Part shown: piece by piece, positions 63,368 to 64,000 of the stretch
How positions within the stretch are numbered: the stretch's first letter is position 1
Layout: every line of letters begins with the position of its first letter
Assembly: GCA_029945625.1 (NCBI GenBank)
Contig: JAQSCW010000002.1
Location: 186,001 to 250,000 of the forward strand
DNA: 64,000 bases
Source: a bacterium
Lineage (GTDB): Bacteria; Bacteroidota; Bacteroidia; B-17B0; Aurantibacillaceae
Direction: 5' to 3'
Notes under the pieces: model-generated
The model's database searches: none
Seen by the model: only the letters and a program-made list of their open reading frames with translations
Told to the model about the DNA's origin: nothing
Translations under genes and position numbers: made by a program

Positions 63368-64000
63368 CTATAAACGGGGGCAGTTTCGTAATTCATTTGT
63401 TTTTCCTTTTCTACCCAACCAGGTAAGGGTGAGCTCATAGGCCCCACGACCACTCGAAACTCCGCGCAAGGAAGAAGTATTAAAATCATACGCAATTTTA
63501 ATAATGTAATTGTCTTTCCTTAGTCCCCCATAAATTACACTGGCATCTTTTACACGAAGAGAATAACCGGCGAGTGCGAAAAACTTCTCTCCCTTGAAAA
63601 AATAACCCGCATCCATCGAATAACTCTGCTGTACTATTTTTGCCTGTGTATAAATAAGCACTTTTGGAATCAAATAAAATACTTCACTTACATTCACCCT
63701 TATTCCGGCATGCATATAATAACGTCGGGGCAGTCTAGAATTCCCACCCGAAAAACTATCTTTCGGCTTGGTGAGATCGAAAATACTGAGGCCTAGAAAA
63801 GGATTTAGTCGCGCTTGTTGTTTGGCATAATAATAAAGTGCTCCAAAATTCACCACCTCTGTATAAAAGGCCTGGCCGTTAAGTGCTTCATTACTTGGCA
63901 TTGAATTATCAAAAGAGCCCCCGTTGCTAGTGCTCCATTGTGAATCGAACGAGAGTAATTGATATTCGAGTTGTTTTTGTGTGAAACCTGCTTGTAAGCC
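63368..64000 (-). CDS. PorP/SprF family T9SS membrane protein, 3' part
   Basis: The frame is open to the end of the window, so this is the C-terminal part; Met 63901 is internal. Visible residues include GLQAGFTQKQLEYQLLSFDSQ, NEALNGQAFYTEVVNFGALYYY, FGALYYYAKQQARLNPFLGLS, RRYYMHAGIRVNVSEVFYLIP and KDNYIIKIAYDFNTSSLRG, typical of PorP/SprF-type outer-membrane barrels. These partner T9SS cores or type B sorting domain cargo. It ends ten bases before the PorE gene, forming the common PorP-PorE pair. Confidence 0.85.
   Translation of the reverse strand, partial: GLQAGFTQKQLEYQLLSFDSQWSTSNGGSFDNSMPSNEALNGQAFYTEVVNFGALYYYAKQQARLNPFLGLSIFDLTKPKDSFSGGNSRLPRRYYMHAGIRVNVSEVFYLIPKVLIYTQAKIVQQSYSMDAGYFFKGEKFFALAGYSLRVKDASVIYGGLRKDNYIIKIAYDFNTSSLRGVSSGRGAYELTLTWLGRKGKTNELRNCPRL

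Overview
The window is a chromosomal segment of a Gram-negative member of the Bacteroidota. The evidence is consistent across the whole window. There is a partial PorU2-like sortase, PorQ, a PorE-type and a PorP/SprF-type protein, and at least seven secreted proteins ending in type IX secretion (T9SS) sorting domains. SD-like ribosome-binding sites are mostly absent, and several genes carry the bacteroidetal promoter TTG/TTTG-N17-23-TAnnTTYG. Several starts are GTG or TTG. The order (Flavobacteriales, Sphingobacteriales or another) cannot be fixed from the sequence alone. No tRNA, rRNA, CRISPR array, insertion sequence or phage gene was seen.

Layout. 1-7213: tail of a PorU2-like protein, a 973-aa type B (CHU_C) T9SS cargo, a frameshifted type A cargo, and two structured non-coding gaps. 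7214-11907: a compact glycan locus with a GT-C membrane glycosyltransferase, an FkbM methyltransferase, a second SAM methyltransferase and a methyltransferase-GT2 fusion. 12120-19688: a peptidase-like hydrolase, a lipoprotein, a Rossmann reductase, a T9SS cargo, an ABC-2 exporter and a DUF502 membrane protein. 19823-25198: three neighbouring genes sharing a roughly 55-residue domain, a PorE-like propeller protein without OmpA, and an SGNH-hydrolase T9SS cargo. 25364-32405: serC, a WG-repeat protein, small membrane or secreted proteins, a CoA-type Nudix hydrolase, ribBA and a secreted HExxH protein. 32761-39087: two very large paralogous T9SS adhesins. 39239-46604: STAS and Fur-family regulators, an NlpC/P60 hydrolase, a run of five secreted proteins and lipoproteins, and RecQ. 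46724-53352: an LTA-synthase-like enzyme, a TonB-dependent receptor whose signal peptide lies upstream of any normal start, a lipoprotein, a decayed outer-membrane transporter gene and a flavin reductase. 53638-56521: a DUF3127 protein with an SSB-like tail, L-asparaginase and cystathionine beta-synthase. 56622-64000: a minus-strand run of PorQ, LytTR response regulator, LytS-type kinase, SurA-like PPIase, acylphosphatase, PorE-like and PorP/SprF-like proteins.

How it fits together. The main theme is the cell surface. T9SS parts at both ends of the window would export and anchor the multi-Ig adhesins, propeller proteins and hydrolases encoded between them. The PPIase next to PorE may help fold envelope proteins, and the adjacent LytTR two-component pair is a candidate local regulator. 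The glycan locus could supply surface polysaccharide or protein glycans; that is inference. Metabolic genes (serC, ribBA, asparaginase, CBS, flavin reductase) are ordinary housekeeping genes.

The most interesting points are the paired adhesins with collinear C-terminal halves but unrelated heads and near-identical promoter geometry, the methyltransferase-GT2 fusion, the missing conventional start of the TonB receptor, the decayed transporter, a candidate autoregulatory operator in front of the Fur-family gene, and the hairpin-rich non-coding gap at 6701-7213.
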